Assembly (NCBI RefSeq): GCF_004123845.1
Contig: NZ_NBDP01000005.1
Span: 310,001-374,000, forward strand
DNA from: Allobosea sp. Tri-44
GTDB lineage: Bacteria > Pseudomonadota > Alphaproteobacteria > Rhizobiales > Beijerinckiaceae
DNA length: 64,000 nucleotides
Direction: 5' to 3'
The first letter of the stretch is position 1. The number at the start of each line of letters is the position of its first letter. Under the pieces are notes generated by a model. The model worked only from the letters and a program-made list of their open reading frames with translations, searched no databases and was not told the origin of the DNA. This document shows positions 28,293-37,587 of this stretch, piece by piece. Both the position numbers and the translations under genes were made by a program.

Positions 28293-28898
28293 ATGAAGCT
28301 TTTCTCGGCCGGCGCCGCCGTGGCGGCGCTGATGGCGACCAGCGCCTCGGCGCAAGCACAGGCCTTCCTGCCGCTCTCGGGCTTTGGAATCTTGCCTTCC
28401 TTCGCCTGGTCCGAGCCGACAGTGTCGCCTGGCGGCGTCAAATGGGACGGCTCTTATGCCCGCATCTCCAGCGGCTTCCAGGTCAGCAGCTCGAAACGCT
28501 TCGGCACCTCGGCCGGGCCGGTGATCGGGCTCGAGGCCGGCAAGATGTGGCGCGACGGCGACTTCGTCTATGGCATCGCCGGAGCGCTCGAATTCTCTCC
28601 GGCTTTCGGCGGCTACGCCAATCCGGGCTTCAACCAGGCGAGCTACACCCGCGACATCGCCGGCGCCTTCCAGCTCAAGGCCGGCGTGTTCGCGACGCCC
28701 GACGTGCTGCTCTACACGAGCGTCGGCCTGGCTGCCGCCAACGACACCTTCCGCTACGGTGCGACGCTGTTCTCCAACCCCTTCTCGCGCTCCGAGATCG
28801 CGCTCAGGCCGGAGGCGCGCGCCGGCATCCAATGGGCGGTGACCAACAATGTCACGCTCGGGCTGGAAGTCGGCGTGGTCGGGTCGGCGATCCGTTGA
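28293..28898 (+). CDS. Outer-membrane beta-barrel protein
   Basis: A 201-aa secreted protein starting MKLFSAGAAVAALMATSASA followed by QAQAF, a Sec signal peptide. The mature part alternates aromatic and polar residues in strand-like stretches (GSYARISSGFQVSSSK, GPVIGLEAGKMW, DFVYGIAGALEFSPAF, AFQLKAGVFATPDVLLYTSV, NVTLGLEVGVVGSAI), as in the small eight-stranded barrels (OmpA-like / porin-family beta-barrel). An upstream in-frame ATG at 28260 would add 11 residues. Function unknown; such proteins are abundant in Rhizobiales outer membranes. Confidence 0.78.
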   Translation: MKLFSAGAAVAALMATSASAQAQAFLPLSGFGILPSFAWSEPTVSPGGVKWDGSYARISSGFQVSSSKRFGTSAGPVIGLEAGKMWRDGDFVYGIAGALEFSPAFGGYANPGFNQASYTRDIAGAFQLKAGVFATPDVLLYTSVGLAAANDTFRYGATLFSNPFSRSEIALRPEARAGIQWAVTNNVTLGLEVGVVGSAIR

Positions 28899-28923
28899 GA
28901 AGCCGATTCAAGACGCTTCGGAC

Positions 28924-28953
28924 TTGATTCAGGCCGCTGGCGAATTGAATCAA
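28924..28953. other. Inverted repeat downstream of the barrel protein
   Basis: TTGATTCA (28924-28931) and TGAATCAA (28946-28953) form a perfect 8-bp inverted repeat with a 14-bp spacer; a further GATTCAAG lies just upstream at about 28904-28911. It sits between two convergent genes, so it could be a weak terminator. The stem is AT-rich and has no U-tract. Confidence 0.3.
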
Positions 28954-29005
28954 AGGATTGGCGCAAGCCTCTGACCAAGCAACGGATTGGCCGCGGCTGG
29001 CGCTC

Positions 29006-29404
29006 TCAGGCCGTCAGGCTGAGTACGGTCGCATGCTTTTCCGACCAGGCCCTGATCTCACGAAAGACTGCACCAAGATCGCGCGCTGCCGGCGTCAGCT
29101 CATACTCTACCCGCGGGGGCACCTCCGGATAGATCGTGCGCTTGACGAGACCGTGCGCCTCAAGATCGCGCAGCTGGGTCGTCAGCATGTGCTGGGTGAT
29201 GCCGGGGATCGAACGGCGCAGCTCACCGAAGCGCAAGGTGCCCTCCCCGAGCCGCCACAGGATCTCGCCCTTCCACTTGCCGGTCAGCATGCGCATCGCG
29301 GCGTGAAATTGTTCAACCGCGGCGGAACTCGGACAAGCTTCTGATTCCGCGAGAGTTTCCGTGCCGCTGACCGGGCGCTGCAGCCCAATAGTCTTGTTTT
29401 CCAT
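29006..29404 (-). CDS. HxlR-family transcriptional regulator
   Basis: A 132-aa winged-helix protein. The HxlR core is clear: MRMLTGKWKGEILWRLGEG, LRFGELRRSIPGITQHMLTT, then QLRDLEAHGLVKRTIYPEVP and PRVEYELTPAARDLG. A single N-terminal cysteine (ESEACPSS, about Cys24) sits where redox-sensing HxlR proteins such as YodB carry theirs. It is divergent from a DoxX-like gene, the classic target type for this family. The start codon at 29404 lies next to an AT-rich promoter region (ACTATATCAC). Confidence 0.9.
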   Translation of the reverse strand: MENKTIGLQRPVSGTETLAESEACPSSAAVEQFHAAMRMLTGKWKGEILWRLGEGTLRFGELRRSIPGITQHMLTTQLRDLEAHGLVKRTIYPEVPPRVEYELTPAARDLGAVFREIRAWSEKHATVLSLTA

Positions 29405-29515
29405 ACTATATCACAAATTTCATCCTACTTGAGTTTTCGATCTTACTCTCGATTTTCTCACGACGAAAGCGACGGGCCGCCCGCCGCAGCCCTCGAGCAT
29501 TCCTCGGAGACATCC

Positions 29516-29923
29516 ATGTCGGCTACTGAAGTTTCGGAGGCGCCACGTTGGCGCCGGCTCGGCCTATGGGCCGTCAAAGCGCTGCTCGCCGCCTCCTTCG
29601 CAGTCGCCGGCGGTGCCAAGCTTGCCGGCCTACAGCCGATGGTCGAGGTCTTCGACATGATCGGCTTCGGGCAATGGTTCCGCTATCTGACCGGGACGAT
29701 TGAACTGGCCGGCGCTGCCGCACTGCTCCTGCCTGCACTCGCTGGTTTCGCCGCCCTGTTGCTGGCCGCCACCATGGTCGGCGCCACCCTGGCGCATCTC
29801 ACGGTCCTGCCCGGCTCGCCGCTGCCGGCCGCGGTCCTGCTCGCGCTCTGCCTGCTGGTCGCCAGTGCCCATCGCAGCGCGATCGAGGCAGCGGCCAAGC
29901 CGGTGTTTCTCGGCCGAGACTGA
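29516..29923 (+). CDS. DoxX-like membrane protein
   Basis: A 135-aa protein with four hydrophobic segments: AVKALLAASFAVAGGAKLAG, TGTIELAGAAALLLPALAGF, AALLLAATMVGATLAHLTVL and AAVLLALCLLVASAH. The 'AxxGxxKL' of segment one and the 'GxxELxxAxxL' of segment two are DoxX-family marks. I start at the ATG at 29516 preceded by CGGAGA; the frame extends upstream but without a ribosome-binding site. DoxX proteins are often linked to sulfur or redox stress, which fits the divergent HxlR regulator. Confidence 0.85.
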   Translation: MSATEVSEAPRWRRLGLWAVKALLAASFAVAGGAKLAGLQPMVEVFDMIGFGQWFRYLTGTIELAGAAALLLPALAGFAALLLAATMVGATLAHLTVLPGSPLPAAVLLALCLLVASAHRSAIEAAAKPVFLGRD

Positions 29924-29970
29924 ACAGGCCCGGCTCGCACTATCCCTGCACGATCCATCCGGAGCAATTC

Positions 29971-30081
29971 ATGTCGCGCCTGATCACCGCCGCACTGCTG
30001 GCATTCACCTTGTCGGCCTGCCACACCACCGATCTCGGCCGCTCGGTCGGCTGGCCCACGCCGCAGCGCACCGTCAGATAA
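29971..30081 (+). CDS. Very small lipoprotein (36 aa)
   Basis: A short ORF reads MSRLITAALLAFTLSACHTT and continues DLGRSVGWPTPQRTVR, then TAA. GGAG at 29961-29964 lies 6 bp before the ATG. LSAC is a good lipobox, so the mature peptide would be about 20 residues anchored by a lipid, in the style of entericidin-like small lipoproteins. It follows the DoxX gene by 47 bp on the same strand and is convergent with parC. Confidence 0.6.
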   Translation: MSRLITAALLAFTLSACHTTDLGRSVGWPTPQRTVR

Positions 30082-30111
30082 CGGCGCGCCGCCGGGCGCC
30101 CGCGGCCTCGC

Positions 30112-32358
30112 TCACCCCCCGAACTTGTTGTTCTTCGGGAAGCCCTTGGGCGGCAGGCGGCCGGCTTCGGCGCGATGGCCGAGCCATTCGATCAGCTCGG
30201 CCTGCGCCACCGTCCAGGTCCGGTTCGAGGAATCCAGCCAGGTCAGCCCGTCCTCGAGCTTGAAGACCTTGGCGTCCGACAGGCCACCATCCTTGTAGCG
30301 CTGCAGCTTGACGCCTTTGCCGCGGCTCATCTCGGCGACCTCGGAGAGCGGGAAGCAGAGCAGCTTGCGATTCTGGCCGATGATTGCGACATGGTCGCCC
30401 TCGGCCGGCACGACGAGCATCGCCTCGGCCGGCAAGTCGACATTGAGCACCTGCTTGCCTTTGCGGGTATTGGCGACGACGTCGTCGGTCGGCACGACGA
30501 AGCCGCGCCCCTCCGTGCTCGCGACCAGGAGCTTCAAGCCCGCCTTGTAGGGGAAGGCGGCGACGATCTCGGCACTCTCCTCCAGCTCGATCATCAGCCG
30601 GATCGGATCGCCGAAGCCGCGCCCGCCCGGCAGCTTCGAGGCCTCCAGCGTGAAGATCTTGCCGTTGGTCGCCATCACCAGGATTTTGGCCGTGGTCTCG
30701 CTGAAGAAGGCGGTGCGGAGCGTGTCGTCGCCCTTGAAGGTGAGGCTCGACAGGTCCTGGACATGGCCCTTCAGCGCCCGGATCCAGCCCTTCTTCGAGA
30801 TCACCACCGTCACCGGCTCACGCTCGACCATGGCCTGGGTCAGGTCGATATCGGTCGTGTCGGGCATATCGGCGAAGGTGGTGCGGCGCTTGCCGATCGC
30901 AGTCTCCGGTCCGAACAGCTTCTTCACCTCGCGGATGTCCCAGGAGATGGTCTTCCACTGCTGCGCGTCGGAAGCGATCAGGCCCTCGATCTGGCCCTTC
31001 TCCTGGGTCAACTCGTCGAATTCGGTCTTGAGCTGCATCTCCTCGAGCTTGCGCAGGGCGCGCAGGCGGATGTCGAGGATGGCATTGGCCTGGACTTCGT
31101 TGAGCGCGAAGACCTTCATCAGCTCGAGCTTCGGCTCGTCCTCCTCGCGGATGATTTTGATCACCCGGTCGAGGTCGAGATAGACGATCAGCAGGCCGGC
31201 GAGGATTTCGAGGCGCTTCTCGATCTGGCCGAGACGGAAGCGCGAGCGCCGAATCAGCACCTCGCGGCGATGGTCGAGCCAGGCGCGCAAGGCCTCGGCC
31301 AGACTGAGCACGCGCGGCACCAGCCCGCCGGTCAGAACATTCATGTTCATTGGAATGCGCGATTCCAGCTCCGAGAGCTTGAACAGCGATTCCATCATCA
31401 GGTTGGCGTCGACATTGCGGGCGCGCGGCTCGATGACGACGCGGATGTCCTCGGCCGACTCGTCGCGCAGGTCCGCGACCAGCGGCAATTTCCGGTCGTT
31501 CAGGAGCTCGGCGATCTTCTCTATCAGCCGGCCCTTCTGGACCATGTAGGGGATCTCGGTGACGACGACGAACCAGGTGCCCCTGCCCTGATCCTCGACA
31601 TGCCAGCGCGCCCGCGTGCGGAAGGCGCCGCGGCCGGTCCGGTAGGTCTCGACCATCGAGGAGCGCGACTCGACGATGATGCCGCCGGTCGGGAAATCGG
31701 GCCCGGGCACGAAGGTCATCAGCTGTTCGGAGGTCGTCTCCGGGTGCTGGATCAGATAGAGCGCCGCGTCGCAGAGCTCGGCGGCATTGTGCGGCGGGAT
31801 CGAGGTCGCCATGCCGACCGCGATGCCCTGCGAGCCATTGGCGAGCAGGTTCGGGAAGGCGGCCGGGAGCACCATCGGCTCCTCGTCCTCGCCATTATAG
31901 GTCTCGCGGAAATCGACCGCGTCCTCGTCGATGCCGTCGAGCAGGAGGCGCGCGACCTCGGTCATGCGCGCTTCGGTGTAGCGGTAGGCGGCGGCGTTAT
32001 CGCCGTCGATATTGCCGAAATTGCCCTGGCCGTCGACGAGCGGGTAGCGCTGGGCGAAGTCCTGGGCGAGACGCACCAGCGCGTCATAGACCGACTGGTC
32101 GCCATGCGGGTGGAACTTGCCGATGACGTCGCCGACGATGCGGGCGCATTTCTTGTGGACCTGGCCGGGATCGAGCCGGAGCAGGCGCATGGCGTGCAGG
32201 ATGCGGCGATGGACCGGCTTCAGCCCGTCGCGAGCATCCGGCAAGGCGCGGTGCAGGATCGTTGAGAGCGCATAGGTCAGATAGCGCTCTTCGAGCGCGC
32301 TCTTCAGATCGACGCGTTCGGCTTCCTCCTCCGGAGGCGGCTCGACGGGTTTGCCCAT
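30112..32358 (-). CDS. parC: DNA topoisomerase IV subunit A
   Basis: A 748-aa type II topoisomerase subunit that decatenates chromosomes with ParE. The catalytic tyrosine is Tyr127 in [10 protein letters not shown]. The quinolone-determining region reads [17 protein letters not shown], so the position of E. coli Ser80 is Gln87 and that of Glu84 is Asp91; this could lower fluoroquinolone sensitivity, but I believe Gln is common in rhizobial ParC. The C-terminal beta-pinwheel is present ([37 protein letters not shown]). It is downstream of recO on the same strand. ParC rather than GyrA follows from the shorter pinwheel and the neighbourhood. Confidence 0.95.
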   Translation of the reverse strand: MGKPVEPPPEEEAERVDLKSALEERYLTYALSTILHRALPDARDGLKPVHRRILHAMRLLRLDPGQVHKKCARIVGDVIGKFHPHGDQSVYDALVRLAQDFAQRYPLVDGQGNFGNIDGDNAAAYRYTEARMTEVARLLLDGIDEDAVDFRETYNGEDEEPMVLPAAFPNLLANGSQGIAVGMATSIPPHNAAELCDAALYLIQHPETTSEQLMTFVPGPDFPTGGIIVESRSSMVETYRTGRGAFRTRARWHVEDQGRGTWFVVVTEIPYMVQKGRLIEKIAELLNDRKLPLVADLRDESAEDIRVVIEPRARNVDANLMMESLFKLSELESRIPMNMNVLTGGLVPRVLSLAEALRAWLDHRREVLIRRSRFRLGQIEKRLEILAGLLIVYLDLDRVIKIIREEDEPKLELMKVFALNEVQANAILDIRLRALRKLEEMQLKTEFDELTQEKGQIEGLIASDAQQWKTISWDIREVKKLFGPETAIGKRRTTFADMPDTTDIDLTQAMVEREPVTVVISKKGWIRALKGHVQDLSSLTFKGDDTLRTAFFSETTAKILVMATNGKIFTLEASKLPGGRGFGDPIRLMIELEESAEIVAAFPYKAGLKLLVASTEGRGFVVPTDDVVANTRKGKQVLNVDLPAEAMLVVPAEGDHVAIIGQNRKLLCFPLSEVAEMSRGKGVKLQRYKDGGLSDAKVFKLEDGLTWLDSSNRTWTVAQAELIEWLGHRAEAGRLPPKGFPKNNKFGG

Positions 32359-32514
32359 GCTTCTACCAACCTAGTTCGACACGCAGCCCAGCTGAGGGGC
32401 TAACACCGGTCCATACCTCGCAGGACGAGGGAATAAGGGCCCGAATCACTTGATGCAACGATGCAGTCGGGATGCAAGCGACGCAAAGCGGGACCGGCGA
32501 AAAAACCGCAGAAA

Positions 32515-33243
32515 TCAGGGGATTCTCGCAGCCAGCTCCAGCAGGCGCACCCGCTCGGGCGGCTCCAGCAGGCCGCGCGGCTCGTAGAGGTCACGGCGCA
32601 GGAAGAAACCTGTCAGGGCAAAGCCGGCGGCGATCTCGGCCGGCGCCGGCCGGCGCGCGCCCTGCCCCTCGCTCAGGAAGGCCGGCAGGGCGAGGAGACG
32701 GTCGAGATAGGGCTCGGCGGCCTTGCGGCTGACCGCCTTGCCCGATTTCGGCGAGACGTGGCTGAGCTCCTCGCGCAGGCCGGTGACGGCGCAGCGTTCG
32801 AGCGAGAGGCCGTAGCCGAGCTCTGTGAGCATGGCGAGCTCGAAGCGCACCATCAGCGCCGGGGCGATCGCGATCTCGTCGAGATGGGCTAGCAGCACCG
32901 CGAGGCCCTCATAGAGGCCGGGATGCGGATCGCGCTCCGGCAGCAGGCGCAGCAGGCCGGCGACATTGGCGAGCCCATAGAGCGCGACCGGCTGCGCCAT
33001 CAGCCTGGCCGCATGCGAGGTCAGGAGCTCGACCTTGTATTCGCCGAGATGCTCGTCGAGCCGCGCCCGCCAGGTCAGCGAGACGAGGTTGCCGGGCTGC
33101 AGCACCGGCTGCTGTTTGCTCGAGCGGCCGCCGCGGACGAGGCCGAGATGGCGGCCATGATCGCGCGTCATCGCCTCCAGGATCACGGCGCTCTCGCCGT
33201 GGCGCCTGACGCCGATGATCGTGCCCTCGTCGCTCCATTCCAT
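32515..33243 (-). CDS. recO: DNA repair protein RecO
   Basis: A 242-aa RecF-pathway protein that loads RecA by displacing SSB. It begins [20 protein letters not shown], the OB-fold N-terminus, with [20 protein letters not shown] next, then a helical domain ([15 protein letters not shown]) and [20 protein letters not shown] near the end. The zinc cysteines of some RecO proteins are reduced to one (ERCAVTG). Length is standard. It precedes parC by 156 bp on the same strand. Confidence 0.94.
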   Translation of the reverse strand: MEWSDEGTIIGVRRHGESAVILEAMTRDHGRHLGLVRGGRSSKQQPVLQPGNLVSLTWRARLDEHLGEYKVELLTSHAARLMAQPVALYGLANVAGLLRLLPERDPHPGLYEGLAVLLAHLDEIAIAPALMVRFELAMLTELGYGLSLERCAVTGLREELSHVSPKSGKAVSRKAAEPYLDRLLALPAFLSEGQGARRPAPAEIAAGFALTGFFLRRDLYEPRGLLEPPERVRLLELAARIP

Positions 33244-33315
33244 CGCGGAGAGTTAGAGGCAATGAGGGGTAGGTTTCCAGTGCTGCTATGCTGAAGCGTG
33301 TCAGCAGAAGCGCGG

Positions 33316-33466
33316 GATCCCCTCTCCTGGAAGGAGAGGGGTAGGGGTGAGGTGTTCGGGAGAGAAATCGTAAGCCTCAACCCGACCGCGCCGTGAGCGC
33401 TCGCGGAACTGGTCCAGCGGCCTACACCTCACCCTGCCCTCTCCTTCCAGGAGAGGGTTCCCCGCG
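33316..33466. repeat. Composite intergenic inverted repeat (CCCCTCTCC...GGAGAGGG)
   Basis: Two hairpins, CCCCTCTCC (33319-33327)/GGAGAGGGG (33333-33341) and CCCTCTCC (33437-33444)/GGAGAGGG (33450-33457), are themselves arranged as an inverted pair with outer arms GGGGTGAGGTG (33344-33354) and CACCTCACCC (33425-33434). The whole element could fold back on itself. This is the GGAGAGGG-type dispersed element seen between genes in many Proteobacteria. It fills most of the gap between recO and the tautomerase gene. Confidence 0.75.
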
Positions 33467-33486
33467 CCTTCTCCAGTGACGTTTGC

Positions 33487-33870
33487 TCACGCCACGTACT
33501 GCGCGATCCCGCCGCCGAAGGACCAGTCCTCGCGCTTGACCTCGACGAGGTTGATGAAGATGTCGTCGGGCTTCAGCCCCGGCTCCTTCTGCAGGTTCTC
33601 GGCTATGGCGGCATAGAGCGCCTTCTTTTGGGTGACGCCGCGGGTGTTGGCGACGGTAAGCTGGATGATCACCAGAGCGTCGCTGCGGTTGAAGCCGAAA
33701 TAGTTGTTGTCGAAGATGAACTCCTCGGCCTCGTGCTGGTGCACCACGGCGAAGAGATCGTTCTCCGGCACCTCGAAGGTGGCGCGCAGGGCGCGGTAGA
33801 CGCCATCGACGATGGCGGCGGGATGCGACGCCGGGCGGCCGCGGCGCATCGAAATCCGGATCAGAGGCAT
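33487..33870 (-). CDS. Tautomerase-family protein
   Basis: A 127-aa protein that starts MPLIRISMRRGRPASHPAAI; after loss of Met the catalytic Pro1 of the tautomerase superfamily is exposed. The body (DGVYRALRATFEVPENDLFA, then FGFNRSDALVIIQLTVANT, and KPDDIFINLVEVKREDWSFG) fits the longer Tautomerase_2 type related to malonate-semialdehyde decarboxylase and cis-CaaD rather than the 60-aa 4-OT type. I start at 33870; an ATG four codons upstream would bury the proline. It is divergent from a LysR regulator. Confidence 0.87.
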   Translation of the reverse strand: MPLIRISMRRGRPASHPAAIVDGVYRALRATFEVPENDLFAVVHQHEAEEFIFDNNYFGFNRSDALVIIQLTVANTRGVTQKKALYAAIAENLQKEPGLKPDDIFINLVEVKREDWSFGGGIAQYVA

Positions 33871-33986
33871 GACAGGCTCCATGGAACGGGGCGGCCTTAG
33901 CCGCCGACATCCCGAAGCTAGGCTTGAAATGATAATCTGAAAACCGTATTTTTGATGATATCAATGATCTTAAATTGAGATCTAAA

Positions 33987-34829
33987 ATGAGCAACACCCT
34001 CGACCTCGACGGCGTCAGCGCCTTCCTGCATGCCGCCGAACTCTCCAGCTTCACCCGCGCTGCCGAGGCGCTCGGTACCGCGCAATCCCTGATCAGCACA
34101 CGGGTCAAGAAACTGGAGGAGGCGCTAGGCCAATTGCTGCTGCAGCGGCATCCGCGGCTGGTTCGGCTGACAGCCGAGGGCGAGCGCTTCCTGCCGGCCG
34201 CGCGCGAGCTGATGGCGGCGCATGAGCGCGCTCTGACCTCCTTCCAGCAGGTTCAGGAGCGCATCACCATCGGCATCAGCGAGCAGGCGGTCGGGGCCGA
34301 TGCCCCTGCTTTGCTGGCGCGGCTCGCCAAGCACGACCCCTCGCTGGTAATCGGGCTGCGCATCGAGCCCTCGGCGGCGCTGGACACGGCCTTCGAGCGC
34401 GGCGAGCTCGATGTCGCGGTGATCCGCCGGCTGGGCTCCGGACGCACCGGCGAGGTGCTGCGGCGCGATGCGTTCGGCTGGTTCGGCGCACCTTCCTTGG
34501 CGAAGCCCGACGGGCCGGTGCCGCTGGTCAGCTTGATGCCGGAATGCCGCCTGCGCCGCCATGCCATGGATGCGCTCGACCGCGTTGGCCTGCCCTGGCG
34601 CGAGGCCTTCATCGGCGGCGGCATGGCGGCTGTGCTGGCGGCGGTCGAAGGCGGCCTCGGCGTCTCGCCGCTGGCCGCGCGGATCGCGCCGCGCGGAGCG
34701 GTCGACCTCGGCCCGGAATGGGGATTGCCGGCGCTGGATACGTTCGAGGTCGTGCTGCGCAGCAATGTCGCGACGCCTCGCGCCAACGCCTTCGTCAGGG
34801 AGCTGGCGGCGGCGTTCCGGGCGGGGTGA
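33987..34829 (+). CDS. LysR-family regulator (divergent from tautomerase)
   Basis: A 280-aa regulator. The N-terminal helix-turn-helix reads FLHAAELSSFTRAAEALGTA and QSLISTRVKKLEEALGQLLL; the effector domain follows (ITIGISEQAVGADAPALLAR onward). It starts at the ATG at 33987. The AT-rich gap of 116 bp to the tautomerase gene (TTTTTGATGATATCAATGATC around 33951-33971) holds the palindrome TGATATCA and is the likely operator. LysR proteins of this type usually control the divergent gene; the ligand is unknown. Confidence 0.88.
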   Translation: MSNTLDLDGVSAFLHAAELSSFTRAAEALGTAQSLISTRVKKLEEALGQLLLQRHPRLVRLTAEGERFLPAARELMAAHERALTSFQQVQERITIGISEQAVGADAPALLARLAKHDPSLVIGLRIEPSAALDTAFERGELDVAVIRRLGSGRTGEVLRRDAFGWFGAPSLAKPDGPVPLVSLMPECRLRRHAMDALDRVGLPWREAFIGGGMAAVLAAVEGGLGVSPLAARIAPRGAVDLGPEWGLPALDTFEVVLRSNVATPRANAFVRELAAAFRAG

Positions 34830-34832
34830 CGC

Positions 34833-37046
34833 TTACGCCACCACGCGCTCGACCCGGCTGATCACCCGCTTCTCGCGGAGTTCGCTGATGATCGCGGAAA
34901 GATGCTTCAGGTCCCAGACCGTGAGGTCGATGGTGACGTCGGTGAAGTCCGGCGTCGGGCGGATCATCGAGACCGCGTCGATATTGCCGTCATGCTCGGC
35001 GATGGTGGTGGTGATCTGGGCGAGCGAGCCCGGCTCGTTGATCGAGTTGAGCTGGATGCGCGCCGGGAAGCGCTGCGGGCGCTTGTCGTCGAGGTCCCAG
35101 CGCACGTCGAGCCAGCGCTCCGGCTCGTTGTCGAATGCGGCGAGCGAGGGCGACTGGATCGGATAGATCGTCACCGCCTCGCCCGGCGTCAGGATGCCGA
35201 CGATGCGGTCGCCCGGGACGGCGCCGCCGCCCGGCGCGAAGCGCACCGGCAGGTCGCCGCCGAGGCCGCGGATCGGGATCGCGTCGGCGCCCGGCGTCTC
35301 GTTCGGCAGCTTGAATTTGAGGTTCTCGCCCTGGCGCAATTCGAACCAGCCCTTGCCGGGCGGCGTCGCCTTGGCCTCACCCGTCGCACGCTTCTCCGGC
35401 TCCAGGTCGGGATAGACCGCTCTCACCACGTCGCCGGAGAACATCTCGCCGCGCCCGACGGCGGCCAGCACGTCGTCGACGGCAGTGCGGGCGAGGCGCT
35501 TCAGCGCCGCCTTCAGCTTCTCGTCGGTGAAGGGCCGCTCGGCCCGCATGAAGGCGCGCTCCAGGATCTGGCGGCCGAGCCCGGCATATTGCCGGCGCAC
35601 CGCCACGCGGGTGGCGCGGCGGATGGCGGCCCTCGCCTTGCCGGTCACCACCAGCGATTCCCAGGCCGCCGGCGGCGCCTGGCCCTCGGCGCGGGTGATC
35701 TCGACCTCGTCGCCGTTCTGGAGCTCGGTCAGGAGCGGCGCGATCCGGCCGTTGATCTTGGCGCCGACAGCGGTGTTGCCGACATCGGTGTGGACCGCAT
35801 AGGCGAAATCGATCGGCGTCGCCCCGCGCGGCAGCGCGATCAGGCGGCCCTTGGGCGTGAAGCAGAAGACCTGGTCGTGGAAGAGCTCGAGCTTGGTGTG
35901 TTCGAGGAACTCCTCGGGATTGTCGCCCTCGGCCAGGAGGTCCACGGTGCGGCGCAGCCATTGATAGGCGCGGCTCTCGTCGGCGGCGGCGACGACGCCG
36001 GCCGTCCGGCCATCCTTGTAGCGGGCATGGGCGGCGATGCCGAATTCGGCGACGCGGTCCATCCCGTCGGTGCGGATCTGCAATTCGACGCGCTGGCGGC
36101 CGGGGCCGACGACGGTGGTGTGCAGCGAGCGATAATCGTTCTGCTTCGGCGTCGAGATGTAGTCCTTGTATCGGCCGGGCACCATCGGCCAGGTCATGTG
36201 GACGATGCCGAGGACGCGATAGCAGTCCTCCGGCTTGTCGATGATGACGCGGAAGCCGAAAATGTCGGAGAGCTGCTCGAAGGAGACGGATTTGCGCTCC
36301 ATCTTCTTCCAGATCGAATAGGGGCGCTTGCGCCGCCCAAGGACCTGCGCCTCGATGCCACGCTCGGCGAGCTTGGTCTTGAGATCGCTTTCGATCTCGC
36401 CGATGACCTTGCCTTCGCGCTGCGTAACCTCCTCCAGCCGCTTGGTGATGGTGGCATGCGCTTCAGGCTTGATATGGCGGAAGGCGAGCTCCTCCAGCTC
36501 CTCGCGCAACTCCTGCATGCCCATGCGGCCGGCGAGCGGCGCATAGATCTCGATCGTCTCCTCGGCGACGCGCAGGCGCTTTTCCGGCGGCACATAGTGC
36601 AGCGTGCGCATGTTGTGCAGCCGGTCGGCGAGCTTGACCAGCAGAACACGGATATCGTCGACGATGGCGAGCAGAAGCTTGCGAAAGTTCTCGCCCTGCG
36701 CCGCCTTCTTCGAGACGAGGTCGAGCTTCTTGATCTTGGTCAGCCCGTCGACGAGGCGGCGGATATCGGGCCCGAACAGGGTCTCGATCTCCTCCAGCGT
36801 CGCTTCGGTGTCCTCGACGGTGTCGTGCAGCACGGCGGCGACGATGGTGGCGTCGTCGAGCTTGAGCTCGGTCAGGATCGCCGCGACTTCGAGGGGATGG
36901 GCAAAGAACGGGTCGCCGGAGGCGCGCTTCTGCGTGCCGTGCGCACGCATGGCGTAGACATAGGCGCGGTTGAGCAGCTCCTCGTCGGTGTTCGGGTTGT
37001 AGCGCTTGACCCGGTCGACAAGCTCATATTGCCGCATCATGCCCAT
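34833..37046 (-). CDS. rsh: Bifunctional (p)ppGpp synthetase/hydrolase (RelA/SpoT, Rsh)
   Basis: A 737-aa stringent-response enzyme. The HD hydrolase domain has RASGDPFFAHPLEVAAIL and His74-Asp-Thr-Val-Glu-Asp-Thr80; an intact HD motif indicates an active hydrolase. The synthetase region shows LSDIFGFRVIIDKPEDCYRV and ISTPKQNDYRSLHTTVVGP. A TGS domain (LIALPRGATPIDFAYAVHTD), a linker and a C-terminal ACT domain (NSINEPGSLAQITTTIAEHD) follow. Single bifunctional Rsh enzymes are standard for Alphaproteobacteria. rpoZ lies upstream on the same strand, as usual, but a strong terminator separates them, so rsh has its own promoter between 37047 and 37145. Confidence 0.97.
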   Translation of the reverse strand: MGMMRQYELVDRVKRYNPNTDEELLNRAYVYAMRAHGTQKRASGDPFFAHPLEVAAILTELKLDDATIVAAVLHDTVEDTEATLEEIETLFGPDIRRLVDGLTKIKKLDLVSKKAAQGENFRKLLLAIVDDIRVLLVKLADRLHNMRTLHYVPPEKRLRVAEETIEIYAPLAGRMGMQELREELEELAFRHIKPEAHATITKRLEEVTQREGKVIGEIESDLKTKLAERGIEAQVLGRRKRPYSIWKKMERKSVSFEQLSDIFGFRVIIDKPEDCYRVLGIVHMTWPMVPGRYKDYISTPKQNDYRSLHTTVVGPGRQRVELQIRTDGMDRVAEFGIAAHARYKDGRTAGVVAAADESRAYQWLRRTVDLLAEGDNPEEFLEHTKLELFHDQVFCFTPKGRLIALPRGATPIDFAYAVHTDVGNTAVGAKINGRIAPLLTELQNGDEVEITRAEGQAPPAAWESLVVTGKARAAIRRATRVAVRRQYAGLGRQILERAFMRAERPFTDEKLKAALKRLARTAVDDVLAAVGRGEMFSGDVVRAVYPDLEPEKRATGEAKATPPGKGWFELRQGENLKFKLPNETPGADAIPIRGLGGDLPVRFAPGGGAVPGDRIVGILTPGEAVTIYPIQSPSLAAFDNEPERWLDVRWDLDDKRPQRFPARIQLNSINEPGSLAQITTTIAEHDGNIDAVSMIRPTPDFTDVTIDLTVWDLKHLSAIISELREKRVISRVERVVA

Positions 37047-37145
37047 GCGGGCGTAACTCCACCGCTCAACTCGATTGGATTCGGTTCAATATCGACGATC
37101 GCGGCAGGGTGCGGCAAGACGAATCCGTGCGGGGCGGGCATGAAA

Positions 37146-37168
37146 AAAGCCCGGCGGGGCCGGGCTTT
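37146..37168 (-). terminator. Rho-independent terminator of rpoZ
   Basis: AAAGCCCGGC (37146-37155) pairs perfectly with GCCGGGCTTT (37159-37168) around a GGG loop, and on the minus strand the stem runs into six T residues. It lies 30 bp past the rpoZ stop and ahead of rsh. Confidence 0.9.
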
Positions 37169-37197
37169 AGCAAACGTCATGAACGCTTTCCGGCGGT

Positions 37198-37587
37198 TCA
37201 ATCTTCGTCGTCGGCGCTCTCGGTCGGCGGCACGAGGCCGTCGAGGCCGCGCAGCAGGTCGTCCTCGCTCATCCGGTCGAACTGAACCTCCGAATCGGGG
37301 GTGGCGACATGCGACTGCGAGGTCAGCAGCGGTACGGTGTCGGCCTCCGGCTCGTCGACCTCGACATGCTTCTGCAGCGAGTGGATCAGGTCTTCCTTGA
37401 GATCCTCGGGGGTGAGCTTCTCGTCGGCGATCTCGCGCAGGGCGACGACCGGGTTCTTGTCGTTGTCGCGCTGGACGAGAATCGAGGAGCCCGAGGCGAT
37501 CATGCGGGCGCGATGGCTCGCGAGCAGAACCAGCTCGAAGCGGTTCTCGACCTTGTCGATGCAATCCTCAACGGTGACGCGAGCCAT
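37198..37587 (-). CDS. rpoZ: RNA polymerase omega subunit
   Basis: A 129-aa subunit that assists RNA polymerase assembly and, with the beta' subunit, forms a ppGpp site. It begins [20 protein letters not shown] with [20 protein letters not shown], the conserved omega core, and ends with a variable acidic tail ([12 protein letters not shown]). The frame is open far upstream but the family start is at 37587. Position next to rsh is conserved. Confidence 0.95.
   Translation of the reverse strand: MARVTVEDCIDKVENRFELVLLASHRARMIASGSSILVQRDNDKNPVVALREIADEKLTPEDLKEDLIHSLQKHVEVDEPEADTVPLLTSQSHVATPDSEVQFDRMSEDDLLRGLDGLVPPTESADDED

Noticed and set aside
30175..32265. Long open frame (696 codons) opposite parC
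   Set aside because: Antisense shadow: no family similarity, composition typical of out-of-frame GC-rich DNA, while ParC is complete on the other strand.
34902..37400. Long open frame (832 codons) on the plus strand opposite rsh and rpoZ
   Set aside because: It is an antisense shadow caused by high G+C; it has no recognisable domain and the opposite strand encodes complete Rsh and omega proteins.
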